64,000 bases of DNA from Herbaspirillum sp. meg3. GTDB taxonomy: Bacteria; Pseudomonadota; Gammaproteobacteria; Burkholderiales; Burkholderiaceae_D. The position numbers and the translations under genes are program-made. How positions within the stretch are numbered: position 1 is the stretch's first letter; the number at the start of each line of letters is the position of its first letter. The stretch lies in assembly GCF_002257565.1 (NCBI RefSeq), contig NZ_CP022736.1, positions 5,208,001-5,272,000 of the forward strand. The letters are read 5' to 3'. Positions 43,154-52,775 of the stretch are shown here, one piece after another. The notes below the pieces were generated by a model, which did not search any database, had not been told where the DNA came from, and saw only the letters and a list, made by a program, of their open reading frames with translations.

Positions 43154-43699
43154 TTAGGCTCGGGAAGGGAAATATCCCTTGGCGCAGATGCAATACGACA
43201 GCACCAGGGTCGGCATCGTATTTTCATGCGGTGCAGAGGCTCCGGTGACGGACGTCGTCGTATCGGCGGTAGAAAGCGGCGCGGCAGACTTGATGTTTTC
43301 CGGTTTGACGTAAATGGTGTCACCGACCGCTTTTGCCAGCAGAGCGCCATCAGGTTTCAGGCTGTTGGCCTGATCGCCGCTGACTTCGAACGCATGGGTA
43401 TGGGCAGGAATGTGCGCGACTTGCAGCGTCACTGTTTCGCTGCCGCCTTTGACGCCGAGCTTGCGGTCAGTCATTGCGCCTGATCTGCTCATGCCTTGTC
43501 CCTGATGGACAGGCACACGGCCACGCAGATCCGGCAGAGCGAAGTTGCTCATGCCATCGCCGCCGTAAGTGGTGCCGATCAGTGCGAACAAGGCATCGTA
43601 GTCGCTGATTTGTTTGAGGCTGCCGTCGCACAAGAGCCAGTCGACCGGCGCGCGGCCGAAGGCGAACATGCGAACTTCTCCAATCATGGGGCTAGGCAT
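43154..43699 (-). CDS. Phage tail-collar domain protein, Mdp type (second of three)
   Basis: A 181-residue paralogue with the same plan: 'IGEVRMFAFGRAPVDWLLCDG', 'LFALIGTTYGGDGMSNFALPDLRGR', 'IPAHTHAF', and 'PTLVLSYCICAKGYFP' at the end. AGGA precedes the ATG at 43699; an alternative ATG is four codons in. It lies 42 bp from each neighbour, as in one operon. Confidence 0.85.
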   Translation of the reverse strand: MPSPMIGEVRMFAFGRAPVDWLLCDGSLKQISDYDALFALIGTTYGGDGMSNFALPDLRGRVPVHQGQGMSRSGAMTDRKLGVKGGSETVTLQVAHIPAHTHAFEVSGDQANSLKPDGALLAKAVGDTIYVKPENIKSAAPLSTADTTTSVTGASAPHENTMPTLVLSYCICAKGYFPSRA

Positions 43700-43741
43700 G
43701 GTAGGTGGTCCTGTCTGAAAATTGGTTGGGACGAAACTGAA

Positions 43742-44287
43742 TCAGGGACGCGGCGGGAAAATGCCGTTGATCGCGATGCAAAAACTGAGTACCTGGAACG
43801 GCTGCATGTTGTCGTGACCTGCACCGCCGCCGCGGCTGTTGACGGCGTTTGCGGCGAGCTTCACTTTCGTGGCAGGCGTGCCGGTGACATAGATCTGCTT
43901 GTCGGAACTCACGCCCAGCAGATTGTTGACGGGAGTGCGCAGATCGCCGGTGCCGGTTTTGACTGCGTTGACACTGTCATGCGTGTGGGCCGGTACCTGA
44001 TTGGCTTTGAGCACCACGGTTTCAGCGCCGTCGAGCGTGCCGATCTCATAGGGGGACGGTTGCCACGCGGCGTCGACCGATGTTCCGGCGCCGACCGGCG
44101 TTCTGCCGCGCAGATCGGGCAAGGCGAAAGTACGGATACCGTCGCCGCCGTAACGCGTGCCGAGCAGCGCAAACAATGCCTGATAGACATTCACGGGCAA
44201 GAGTTGTCCATTGCAAGGAGCAAAGTCTTTCGGCACGATACCGAACGCCGTCGTGATGATCTGCCCCAGATAGTATTCGCCATCCAT
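43742..44287 (-). CDS. Phage tail-collar domain protein, Mdp type (first of three)
   Basis: A 181-residue protein starting at ATG 44287 (AGGGAGA upstream; a longer frame to 44359 has no signal). 'YLGQIITTAFGIVPKDFAPCNGQ', read in two halves, and 'LFALLGTRYGGDGIRTFALPDLRGRTPVG' give the collar motif; 'VPAHTH' and 'QPFQVLSFCIAINGIFP' complete it. It is first in the operon and divergent from the giant autotransporter gene, with a 576-bp gap. Confidence 0.85.
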   Translation of the reverse strand: MDGEYYLGQIITTAFGIVPKDFAPCNGQLLPVNVYQALFALLGTRYGGDGIRTFALPDLRGRTPVGAGTSVDAAWQPSPYEIGTLDGAETVVLKANQVPAHTHDSVNAVKTGTGDLRTPVNNLLGVSSDKQIYVTGTPATKVKLAANAVNSRGGGAGHDNMQPFQVLSFCIAINGIFPPRP

Positions 44288-44863
44288 TTTCTTCTCCCTG
44301 AACTGTGCAATTGCAATGTCGCCGACATGCCGCGAGGCGCGTCCGGATTTACGGGTCACATGAAAAACCTTCCCGGTCGGATGAAAAATTCATCGGCGCA
44401 GCATCGGACGTTGCTGTTCTCATTCTGCTTTTCTGATGCCGCGATTTCCGAAATTTTTGCCAAGCATATGGATCGCGTATGGCGTCGTCAAGCCTAATTC
44501 CCATTGAATATTTTTTTCTTTTCGATATCTCGAAAAGTGAGACATGCGGTCAAGTCCTTAGAAAAAAAGGGACTACACTCGCGTGCGGAAACTGGGCCGC
44601 CTGCGAACGGTGACAAGCCCGCCACGGCACAACCCGCAAGGGTTTTCAGGGAGTGACGTCACACCGCCGTCACATTCGCGGCGTTGTCCGGCAATACCTG
44701 CGCAAGACAGAAATGGATTAACAAATGAGAGTGCAGCTTCGCCTCTCCGGTGTTTTCACGCATGCCGCTTTCACCGACAACAACCCGACAGCAATCCGGC
44801 AACAGCGACACCAGATTGCAAACACCGGCTTCAGAACACTCGCACGATCATCCAGGGGGATGC
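44288..44863. promoter_or_regulatory. 576-bp divergent control region between tail-collar operon and Ig-repeat autotransporter
   Basis: No convincing gene. Seen: a perfect palindrome with 8-bp arms CTTTTCGA/TCGAAAAG around TATC (44518-44537), next to an AT-rich tract; a possible -10 TACACT near 44573; a perfect hairpin AACCC-GCAA-GGGTT with a GNRA loop (44631-44644); and GTGACGTCAC (44653-44662), itself a palindrome. The roughly 290-nt leader from the presumed promoter to ATG 44864 is long enough for RNA-level control, but it matches no riboswitch class I know. Confidence 0.4.
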
Positions 44864-47800
44864 ATGTTTCAACCAAGCTTCAGCGGCGGCGCAAGTCGCG
44901 TTCTTTTATCGTCACTGATGTCGCCGTGGCGGCATATGCACATCGCGGCGCGATCTGTGCGATCAGGCCTCGTTGCGATGGTGGCGACGCTCATGCTGAT
45001 GACGCTGGCGGGCTGGTTTAACCCTGTCTCTGCGCAGGGCGTTTCTGCGTGCGGAACGATCACCGGGACGGTCGCTTCGGGCCAGCAGATTCAGCTTCAT
45101 TTCGACACCTGCTCTCAGACCGGATGGAACGGTATTCTGACGAATCCCACGAACGGCAGCATCGTCGCGGCAAATCCGACGGCAGGCGACACCAACACGT
45201 ACATCACCTATTCCAACAACGGCAACGGCCAGCTCTCGGATACCTTCACCGCCAAGGATGAAAGCAACAACACCATCACCTTCAACATCACCATCAGCGC
45301 GCCGACTTCGCCGCTGACGGTGTCTCCGGCGGCGTCCGCCAACCCGACCGTCGGCCAGAGTTTCACGCAGCAGATGAGTACTACCGGCGGCACTTCGCCC
45401 TATACATACGCGCTGGTTGCAGGCTCGCTGCCACCGGGCATCACCTTCAATGGTTCAACCGGTGCCTTTGGCGGTTCGGCGACCGCCTCCGGCGGCTATA
45501 ACTTTTCGATCAAGGTCACCGACTCGGCGGCGACACCCAATACGTTCACCAAGCCCTATCAGATGAACGTCGGCGCGGCGACGCTGAGCATCTCGCCGGG
45601 GACGCTGCCGAATGGCACTGCGACCGTCGCCTACTCCCAGCAAATGAGCGCCAGCGGCGGTATTGCGCCATATAGTTATGCGATGGACACCACTAACTTT
45701 CCGGGAGGCGGCACGCCATTGAGCATCAGCTCCACCGGTCTGATTTCCGGCACGCCAACCACGGCCGGCACCGCTACCTTCCGGATCGTGGTCACTGACA
45801 GCACTTCCGGCACACCCGCAATCGCGACGGCCAACTACAGCATGACGATCGATCCCCTGCCGCCGCCGGTGGCCGGCCCGGTCAGTCTGCCCGTCGCTTA
45901 CAACAGCAGCCTCAACCCGGTAACGCTGTCACTCAGCGGCGGTGCTGCATCCTCGGTTGCTATCGGCACTGCGCCCTTGCATGGCTCCACAAGCGTCAGC
46001 GGCACGACGATCAAGTACACACCGACCACCGGCTACAACGGCCCGGATTCATTTACTTATACGGCGACCAATGTCGGCGGCACTTCCAGTCCGGCAACCG
46101 TGAGCGTGACGATGACGGCACCGACGATCACGGTGTCGCCAAGCGGCACCGCACTCAGTGCGACGACGATATCGGCATTCAGCCAGTCGTTCAGCGCCAG
46201 CGGCGGCAGCGGCCCTTATACCTACAGCCAGACCGGCACCTTGCCCACCGGCCTGAGCTTCAATGCCGGCACGGCGACGCTGTCGGGAACGCCGACCCAG
46301 GCAGGAACCTTTTCTTTCACGATCACTGCGACCGACAGTTCCACCGGCACCGCGGCCACCGGTTCGCGCAACTACACGCTGAATGTGACGGCGCCGACGA
46401 TTACCGTGTCGATAGGTGCGTCCACGCTGCAACGTGGTGTCCCCGTTACCCAGCAGGCGACTGCCAGCGGCGGCAACGGCACCTACACGTATGCGGTCAC
46501 CGGCGGCGCGTTACCGGCCGGTCTGAACCTGAACCCCGCCACGGGCGCGATTACCGGTACGCCTTCCGCTGCCGGCGCGTATTCCTTCACGCTCACCGCC
46601 ACCGACGGCAATGGCTTCACCGGCGCGCAAGGATTCGTCGGCACCGTCGGTGCAGGCGCACCGATCGTTTCTTCCAGCAGCGCGACGGTCGCCTACAATG
46701 CCGGCGGCAGCAGTTACACGATTCCCATTTCCGCAACAGGCGGCACGCCGTCTTCGCTGACGGTAACCGGCGCGGCGGCACATGGCACGGTCAGCCCGCT
46801 GAGCGTTTCAGCGTTCAGCTATACGCCGACCACCGGTTATGCCGGCGCCGATTCGTTCACCTATACCGCGACCAACGCGGTAGGGACATCAGGAACGGCG
46901 ACCGTGACGATCACGGTAAGTCCGCCCACACTGACGCTGTCACCCGCTTCCGTGGCGCTGACCGCCGCGGTCGGTACGCCGTATTCGCAAACATTCTCCG
47001 CCAGCGGCGGCGTGCCGGCTTATGTCTATGCCCAGACCGGCTCCTTGCCCACCGGCGTGACCTTCAACGCCGGCACCGGCGTCCTGTCCGGCACGCCGGC
47101 GCAGGCCGGCACTTTCAACTTCACCATCAGCGTGCTCAACGATGGCTCCACCGGCACGGGTATTCCCTTTACCACTTCGCGCACCTATACGTTGACGATC
47201 GGCGCACCGACGCTGGGCATCTCGCCGTCTTCGCTGACCCAGCCTCAGGTGGGCATCAGCTTCTCTCAGCAGTTGTCGACTTCCGGCGGCACCGCGCCTT
47301 ACACCTACACCGTAACGGCAGGCGCGACACCGGGTGGATTGAACGTAACGTCCGGCGGCCTGATCAGCGGTACGCCGACGACTGCCGGGGCATATAGCTT
47401 CTCGGTAACGTCCACCGACAGCTTCGGCTTCAATACGACGGTCAGTTACACCGGCACCGTCGGCGCCGGCAAGCCTGTGACGGCCAACAGCAGTGCCACG
47501 GTCAGCTACAGCAGCAGCAACAACGCTATTCCGGTATCGATCACCGGCGGCACGCCGACCTCGCTAACCATTACCACGGCGGCGGCACACGGCTCGGCGA
47601 CACCCTCCGGCATCACGGGATTCACTTACACGCCGACGGCCGGCTACAGCGGCACGGATACCTTCAGCTATAGCGCCACCAATGCGATCGGCACCTCGAC
47701 GGTGGCAACAGTGACCGTGACGATCGGCGCGCCGACGGTGGTGATTACACCATCGGCGGCGTGGGTCGCGACACAGGGAACCAGTTATACTCAGACGCTG

Positions 47801-50038
47801 ACCTGGAGCGGCGGCACCGCGCCCTACAGCACCATCACGGTGACGGGCTTGCCGACAGGCCTGACCTACAGCACCAGCACTACCGACGCGACCATTTCCG
47901 GCACGCCGACGCAAAACGGCAGTTTCTCGTTGACCGCTTCGGCCATCGACAGCAGCACGCCGACGCCGGTGACCAAGTCGCAGAATTTCACGCTGACGGT
48001 CGGCCAGGCAGTACCGGTCGCCGTGGCCGATAGCGCCACCACGAATGCCAATCAGGCGGTGACGATTCCCGTCACGAACAATGACACCAGCGCGATCACC
48101 AGCATCGCCATCGTCACCACGCCGCTGCACGGTAGCGCCACCGTCAGCGGCCTCGGTGTTATCTATACACCCAACACCAATTATTTCGGCAGCGACAGCT
48201 TTACTTACACTGCCACCGGTCCGGGCGGCACCTCGTCCCCGGCCACCGTCAGCGTCACGGTAACGGCGCTGGCAGTACCGACCTCGCCGCCGCAGAGTGC
48301 CAGCGTGCAGGCAGGCCAGTCGGTGACGCTGCATGTCGGCGCTGCCGCCGCCAACGGTCCGATCACGGCGGTGACGATCGTCGGTGCGCCCGCTTCCGGC
48401 AGCGCCGTGGTCAATGGCACCGATATCGTCTACACCGCTATCGCCGGCTTCACCGGCAATGTGCAATTCACCTACACGCTGTCGAACGTGTTCGGCGTAT
48501 CTGCACTCGTTACCGCCACCGTCAGCGCCAGCGCCGTGCCGGTCGCATCGAACCAGAGCGTCGCCGTCGCTGCGGGTGTCACAGCCACCGTAGATGTGAC
48601 GGCCGGCGCCACCGGCGGTCCGTTCACTGCCGCGGCCATCGTCGCGGTGAATCCTGCAACCGCCGGCACCGCCACCATGGTCAACGCCGCCAGTTCAGGC
48701 AGCCCGTCCTATCGCCTGAACTTCACGCCGGCGGCCGCGTTCTCCGGCGTCGCCACGGTCACCTTTACGCTGAGCAATGCCTCGGGGCCGTCCGCTGCCG
48801 CGACGGTCACGATCACCGTCGGCGCCCGTACCAATGCCGCGAACGATCCGCAGGTCAAGGGACTGGTCGCCGCACACGGCCAGACCGCAAGCCGTTTCGC
48901 CACCGCGCAGCTGGGCAACTTCAGCCGCCGCCTGGAAAGCCTGCACGGTATGGGCTGGGCGCCATCCAGTTTCGGCCTCGGATTCGGCCAGCCGACGGCG
49001 CCGGTCAAGCCGCTGCTGGCACAATGGAACGAAGACGAAGTGGATCGCGTGGTCGGCTCGCCGCTGCAGGCCGGCATGCGCAAAGTGGGTTGGCCGCTGC
49101 TGAGTCAGGCGGCCAAACCCGAGACAAAGCCGGTTGCAGAAAGCAGCAGAGACCTTGCCGCGCTACCTGAATTACCATCCAGGCGTGAACAGAGCCGGCA
49201 GGAGTTGTCGCTGTGGATCGCCGGTACGGTCGACTTCGGCCAGCGCAACAGCAACGGTCAACAGGAAGGATTCCGCTTCACCACCAACGGCGTCAGCATG
49301 GGCGCCGACTATCGCCTGAGCGATCAACTGACGATCGGCGTGGGCACCGGCTACAGCCGCGACCGCAGCGATATCGGCGACAACGGCAGCAAGACCATCG
49401 GACAGGCCGTGGTCGCGACCGTCTACGGCAGTGTGCGGCCGACGCCGAATATTTTCATCGACGGCATGCTCGGCTATGGCGCGCTCAATTTCGATTCGAC
49501 GCGTTACGTCACCGACGACGGCAGCTTCGCCACCGGTCAGCGCGGCGGCAAGCAACTGTTCGTCGCGCTGTCGAGCGGCTATGAGTTCCGCGGCGAGAGC
49601 TGGATGTGGTCACCCTACGGCAAGGTCGATCTGACGTCGACCACGCTGGCGCAATATACCGAAGCGGCCGCCGGCAACAACGCGCTGACCTATTTCAAAC
49701 AGCGCGTGCGCACCAGCAGCGGCACCTTCGGCCTGCGCACCGAAGGCCAGTACCTGAGCCGTTTCGGCATGTGGACGCCGCGCGCCCGGCTTGAATACCG
49801 CCGCCAGTTCTCCGGCGCCGGCGAAGCTGGGATTTCCTATGCCGACCTGGCGTCGTCAGGCCCGGCGTATGTGATCCGCTCGGACGACAGCTTCACCGGC
49901 AACTGGACCGCCGGCCTGGGCATGCGCTTGCTGCTGTCCAACGGGACATCGCTGATCGTCGACTACAGCAGCAATCTGAACGTTGGCCAGGGACGGTATT
50001 CGTCGGTGCTGCTGGGGATCAATGTGCCATTGCGTTGA
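44864..50038 (+). CDS. Giant Ig-repeat autotransporter adhesin
   Basis: A 1,724-residue protein from ATG 44864, preceded by AGGGGGA. It has an extended signal peptide (hydrophobic stretch about residues 33-57, cleavage near 'NPVSA' and 'QGVSACG'). A passenger of about 1,350 residues alternates putative-Ig (He_PIG) units ('SASGGIAPYSYAM...LISGTPTTAGT') with cadherin-like units ('YTPTTGYNGPDSFTYTATN'), at least seven and six respectively. After a linker comes a C-terminal autotransporter beta-barrel of about 290 residues that ends in 'LLGINVPLR'. The product is most likely a surface adhesin of type Va. Repeats diverge at DNA level, so it is not a simple tandem repeat. It is divergent from the tail-collar trio. 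Confidence 0.9.
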   Translation: MFQPSFSGGASRVLLSSLMSPWRHMHIAARSVRSGLVAMVATLMLMTLAGWFNPVSAQGVSACGTITGTVASGQQIQLHFDTCSQTGWNGILTNPTNGSIVAANPTAGDTNTYITYSNNGNGQLSDTFTAKDESNNTITFNITISAPTSPLTVSPAASANPTVGQSFTQQMSTTGGTSPYTYALVAGSLPPGITFNGSTGAFGGSATASGGYNFSIKVTDSAATPNTFTKPYQMNVGAATLSISPGTLPNGTATVAYSQQMSASGGIAPYSYAMDTTNFPGGGTPLSISSTGLISGTPTTAGTATFRIVVTDSTSGTPAIATANYSMTIDPLPPPVAGPVSLPVAYNSSLNPVTLSLSGGAASSVAIGTAPLHGSTSVSGTTIKYTPTTGYNGPDSFTYTATNVGGTSSPATVSVTMTAPTITVSPSGTALSATTISAFSQSFSASGGSGPYTYSQTGTLPTGLSFNAGTATLSGTPTQAGTFSFTITATDSSTGTAATGSRNYTLNVTAPTITVSIGASTLQRGVPVTQQATASGGNGTYTYAVTGGALPAGLNLNPATGAITGTPSAAGAYSFTLTATDGNGFTGAQGFVGTVGAGAPIVSSSSATVAYNAGGSSYTIPISATGGTPSSLTVTGAAAHGTVSPLSVSAFSYTPTTGYAGADSFTYTATNAVGTSGTATVTITVSPPTLTLSPASVALTAAVGTPYSQTFSASGGVPAYVYAQTGSLPTGVTFNAGTGVLSGTPAQAGTFNFTISVLNDGSTGTGIPFTTSRTYTLTIGAPTLGISPSSLTQPQVGISFSQQLSTSGGTAPYTYTVTAGATPGGLNVTSGGLISGTPTTAGAYSFSVTSTDSFGFNTTVSYTGTVGAGKPVTANSSATVSYSSSNNAIPVSITGGTPTSLTITTAAAHGSATPSGITGFTYTPTAGYSGTDTFSYSATNAIGTSTVATVTVTIGAPTVVITPSAAWVATQGTSYTQTLTWSGGTAPYSTITVTGLPTGLTYSTSTTDATISGTPTQNGSFSLTASAIDSSTPTPVTKSQNFTLTVGQAVPVAVADSATTNANQAVTIPVTNNDTSAITSIAIVTTPLHGSATVSGLGVIYTPNTNYFGSDSFTYTATGPGGTSSPATVSVTVTALAVPTSPPQSASVQAGQSVTLHVGAAAANGPITAVTIVGAPASGSAVVNGTDIVYTAIAGFTGNVQFTYTLSNVFGVSALVTATVSASAVPVASNQSVAVAAGVTATVDVTAGATGGPFTAAAIVAVNPATAGTATMVNAASSGSPSYRLNFTPAAAFSGVATVTFTLSNASGPSAAATVTITVGARTNAANDPQVKGLVAAHGQTASRFATAQLGNFSRRLESLHGMGWAPSSFGLGFGQPTAPVKPLLAQWNEDEVDRVVGSPLQAGMRKVGWPLLSQAAKPETKPVAESSRDLAALPELPSRREQSRQELSLWIAGTVDFGQRNSNGQQEGFRFTTNGVSMGADYRLSDQLTIGVGTGYSRDRSDIGDNGSKTIGQAVVATVYGSVRPTPNIFIDGMLGYGALNFDSTRYVTDDGSFATGQRGGKQLFVALSSGYEFRGESWMWSPYGKVDLTSTTLAQYTEAAAGNNALTYFKQRVRTSSGTFGLRTEGQYLSRFGMWTPRARLEYRRQFSGAGEAGISYADLASSGPAYVIRSDDSFTGNWTAGLGMRLLLSNGTSLIVDYSSNLNVGQGRYSSVLLGINVPLR

Positions 50039-50177
50039 GCGACATATCCGGTCGGCAAACTCGCTGGAATAAGCAAGCACATCAATGCCATCGTCGTCGC
50101 GGCCTTGTTTGGAAACCGTGCTTTTGCCCGTAGAATGGCAGCGGGTTCTAACATCAATAATAAAAAAGGGGAGTTGT

Positions 50178-50729
50178 GTGACAGTATCCAGAGTTCTCAC
50201 TGCGATAACGGCAGTAATGGCCACGACAGCATTGACCGGTTGTGTTGTTCCTTACAAAGAACCGGTTTCAGGACCGATAAGTTCGCTGAAATTCGTAAAC
50301 GACTATAAAAACACAATGGGCGCGTATACCTACGACGGCCCGGAACAATGCACGGATCGGAAGGGACTTGGCGCTATCAAACCCAATACCGAACGCACCG
50401 TGAACGTGCCCGCAAACAAGAGGATCGTACTTACCGTGGGCATTGATCTCGGCTTTCAGCCGGCTCAGCTATTGATGGCCGGAGGTGCAGTGGGCGGATT
50501 GCTGATGGCCGCGGTCTACAAGGGTTGCACTCCAACGATTGACTTTGTGCCGCAGGAGGGACAGCAATATGTCTTCCGCATCGACAAGGAACTGACAACC
50601 TGCGCTTACCATTTTGAGATCGCGTCTGCCACCAACGATACCGTCCCACCGCTCAAATACGCGGAACGTGAATGGACACGTCCCGTCGGCGAATCTGGTC
50701 CGTTCTGTACGGTAGCGCCGACGCCCTGA
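50178..50729 (+). CDS. Small predicted lipoprotein
   Basis: GTG 50178 follows GGGGAG and gives 183 residues. The signal peptide ends in a lipobox, 'TALTGC' with Cys near residue 22, so the mature protein is lipid-anchored. The rest is unrecognised: a Gly-rich hydrophobic stretch 'LLMAGGAVGGLLMAA' in the middle and several Cys. Longer frames from 50085 lack a ribosome-binding site. It lies 139 bp after the adhesin and may be co-transcribed. Confidence 0.75.
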   Translation: MTVSRVLTAITAVMATTALTGCVVPYKEPVSGPISSLKFVNDYKNTMGAYTYDGPEQCTDRKGLGAIKPNTERTVNVPANKRIVLTVGIDLGFQPAQLLMAGGAVGGLLMAAVYKGCTPTIDFVPQEGQQYVFRIDKELTTCAYHFEIASATNDTVPPLKYAEREWTRPVGESGPFCTVAPTP

Positions 50730-50829
50730 TTGTTTCTGGGAATCGATAGTCAGCAGCGATCGGAATGGCCGAAAGCGTCACACTCTCCAGTGCAAAGGCA
50801 CGCTAGGCGGCACCCGTTGATCACGCAGT

Positions 50830-52611
50830 TCATGTGTCATGTCCTGCAGCCAGCAGCCGCGACATGGTCGCGCGCAGTTGCGAGGGATCCAGCGGCTTGT
50901 GCAGCACCTGATAGCCGCTGGCGCTGGCCTGACTGATGCCTTGCGGCGAGGTGTCGCCTGTGACGATGATGGCGGGCACGTCGGCGTCCAGCGTCCTGAG
51001 CACGGCGCTGATGATGTCGATGCCGGTGACGTCGGCCGCCAGCCGGAAATCGCTCACCACCAGTTGCGGGCGATCCGCATCGTCGCCAAGCATGGCCAGC
51101 GCCTGTTCCAGCGAACGTGCGGCCAGCACCCGGTAGCCCCAGCTCTGCAACAGGATCTGCATGCTGTCGAGGACTTGCTTGTCGTCGTCCACCACCAGCA
51201 CGGTCTCAGTCCGGTCGAAGGCGCTTGCGGGCAGGCCGGAGCCCGGCGGCTCGGCGACCGCCGGTCCGGACGTGCGGCAATCCGGCAGACGCAGATAGAA
51301 GCAAGAGCCCTTGCCCGGCGCCGAACGCAGATTGACGCGCGTGTCGAGCAGCCTGGCCGTGCGCTGCACGATGGCGAGGCCGAGGCCCAGCCCTTGCTCG
51401 CGATCGCGGGCGATGTTGTGGATCTGGTAGAACTCGCGAAAGATCGGTTCGAACTGATCGGCGGCGATGCCGACCCCGGTGTCGTATACGCAGATGTCCA
51501 GCGTATCCTGATCCCGGCGGCGCCGGCAGGCCAGCAGGATTTTTCCTTTTTCGGTGTACCGCACGGCGTTGGAAAGCAGGTTGGTCAGGATGTTGTGCAG
51601 CAGGACGGGGTCGGTGTCGGTCCAGGCCGATGTCGGTCTGATGTGGAGCGTCAGCCCCTTGGCGGCGGCGGCCTGAAAGAACTGATTGCCCAGCGCGGAG
51701 AAAATTTCCTGCAGGGCGAAGCGGCGTTTTTCGGTCTGGATGACGCCGGCGTCAAGGCGTGAGATGTCCAGCAATACGTTGAGCAATTGCGACATGCTGC
51801 TCAGCGCCGATTGCAGCCGGCCGGCGAGCATGTCGACCGTGCCGCGTTCGATGCGCGGCGCCTGCGCAACCGTGCGCAGGGTGGCGATGTAAAGCCCGAG
51901 CGCATGTGCAGGCTGGCGCAAATCATGGCTGGCCGCTGCGAGAAACTGCGACTTGCTGCGGTTGGCTTGCTCGGCGCGCTCCTTTTCCTCGGTCAGTTGG
52001 CGGATCAGTTCGACGTTCTCGAATCGCAGCGCGATGGCGTCGCGCACCGTGCGCTGCATCACGCGGCTGTATGCCAGATTCACGCCCAGCAAAAACAGCG
52101 AAAGCACGCCAAGCACCGAGAACAGCGGCGTGCCGTGCGCGAACGACCGGATCGCAAACGGCAGGACGGTCGGCAAGGCATACACGTAGTAAGCCGGCCA
52201 GAAGGAAGACAGCGAGGCGACCGAACCGCCGGTCATCCCGGCCAAGACGATGCAGATGTAGACCGTGACCACCGCGTTGTCGGGCGCGAAAAACAGCAAT
52301 CCCATCGCGCCCCACAGGCAACCGGAAACCGCCGCCCACACCACATAGCGCCAGCAGCGCCGGGAAGTCGGCTGGCGCCCGGCGGGGCCGCGCAGATCGC
52401 GCCAGACCACGATGATGCGCAATATCGTGAGCAGGTAAATCGATGCCGCCCAGCCCAGCAGCACGCTATGGGCAAGCTGGCCCCAGAGCAGGAAGATGGT
52501 CAGGCTGGCCACCATGATGTTGCCGAAGAAAATCGGCGGCGACTGGCGGTAGAGCGTGTTGACCAGCTCCAGGTACACCGCCTGGTTTTGAGTGGGAAGC
52601 AGACGCGTCAT
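50830..52611 (-). CDS. Membrane hybrid histidine kinase with C-terminal receiver
   Basis: A 593-residue protein with about six transmembrane helices (residues 30-185), a short coiled coil, HisKA with phospho-acceptor His229 ('AASHDLRQPAHAL'), HATPase ('YDTGVGIA', 'GLGLGLAIVQRTA') and a C-terminal receiver ('TVLVVDDDKQ', phospho-Asp in 'VVSDFRLA'). The 'SHDLRQP' variant of the H-box is typical of the RpfC-like/NarL-partner subfamily. It is divergent from the LuxR-type response regulator at 52776, and the two form a probable pair. Confidence 0.9.
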   Translation of the reverse strand: MTRLLPTQNQAVYLELVNTLYRQSPPIFFGNIMVASLTIFLLWGQLAHSVLLGWAASIYLLTILRIIVVWRDLRGPAGRQPTSRRCWRYVVWAAVSGCLWGAMGLLFFAPDNAVVTVYICIVLAGMTGGSVASLSSFWPAYYVYALPTVLPFAIRSFAHGTPLFSVLGVLSLFLLGVNLAYSRVMQRTVRDAIALRFENVELIRQLTEEKERAEQANRSKSQFLAAASHDLRQPAHALGLYIATLRTVAQAPRIERGTVDMLAGRLQSALSSMSQLLNVLLDISRLDAGVIQTEKRRFALQEIFSALGNQFFQAAAAKGLTLHIRPTSAWTDTDPVLLHNILTNLLSNAVRYTEKGKILLACRRRRDQDTLDICVYDTGVGIAADQFEPIFREFYQIHNIARDREQGLGLGLAIVQRTARLLDTRVNLRSAPGKGSCFYLRLPDCRTSGPAVAEPPGSGLPASAFDRTETVLVVDDDKQVLDSMQILLQSWGYRVLAARSLEQALAMLGDDADRPQLVVSDFRLAADVTGIDIISAVLRTLDADVPAIIVTGDTSPQGISQASASGYQVLHKPLDPSQLRATMSRLLAAGHDT

Positions 52612-52775
52612 TGTTGTTTGGCGTGGTTCGCGGTCTTTGACTGCCGTAGTCGGGAGGCCGGCGGACTTGCCGGGCAGAATGACAGTTTATTGTAATATCG
52701 GCGTACTGTCGGCGTTGGAAGCTGACCGCCGATCGGGGAAAAGGTGCAAGGCCTTGATAAAGGGACAACAAAAGC

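Noticed and set aside
42548..44287. Prophage remnant
   Set aside because: The tail-collar domains are phage-like, but there is no capsid, integrase, lysis or attachment site; tandem Mdp genes occur widely outside prophages.
44540..44863. Cyclic-di-GMP riboswitch before the adhesin
   Set aside because: Looked for the conserved GGCAAACC and GACGCAAAGCC segments of the GEMM type; neither is present, only a simple GNRA-capped hairpin.
44583..44918. 111-codon plus-strand frame in the adhesin leader
   Set aside because: It starts with GTG without a ribosome-binding site, has no hydrophobic or family features, and runs into the adhesin coding region in another frame.
45300..48830. DNA-level tandem repeat in the adhesin gene
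   Set aside because: The units are repeated at protein level, but the nucleotide sequences have diverged; no long identical copies were seen.
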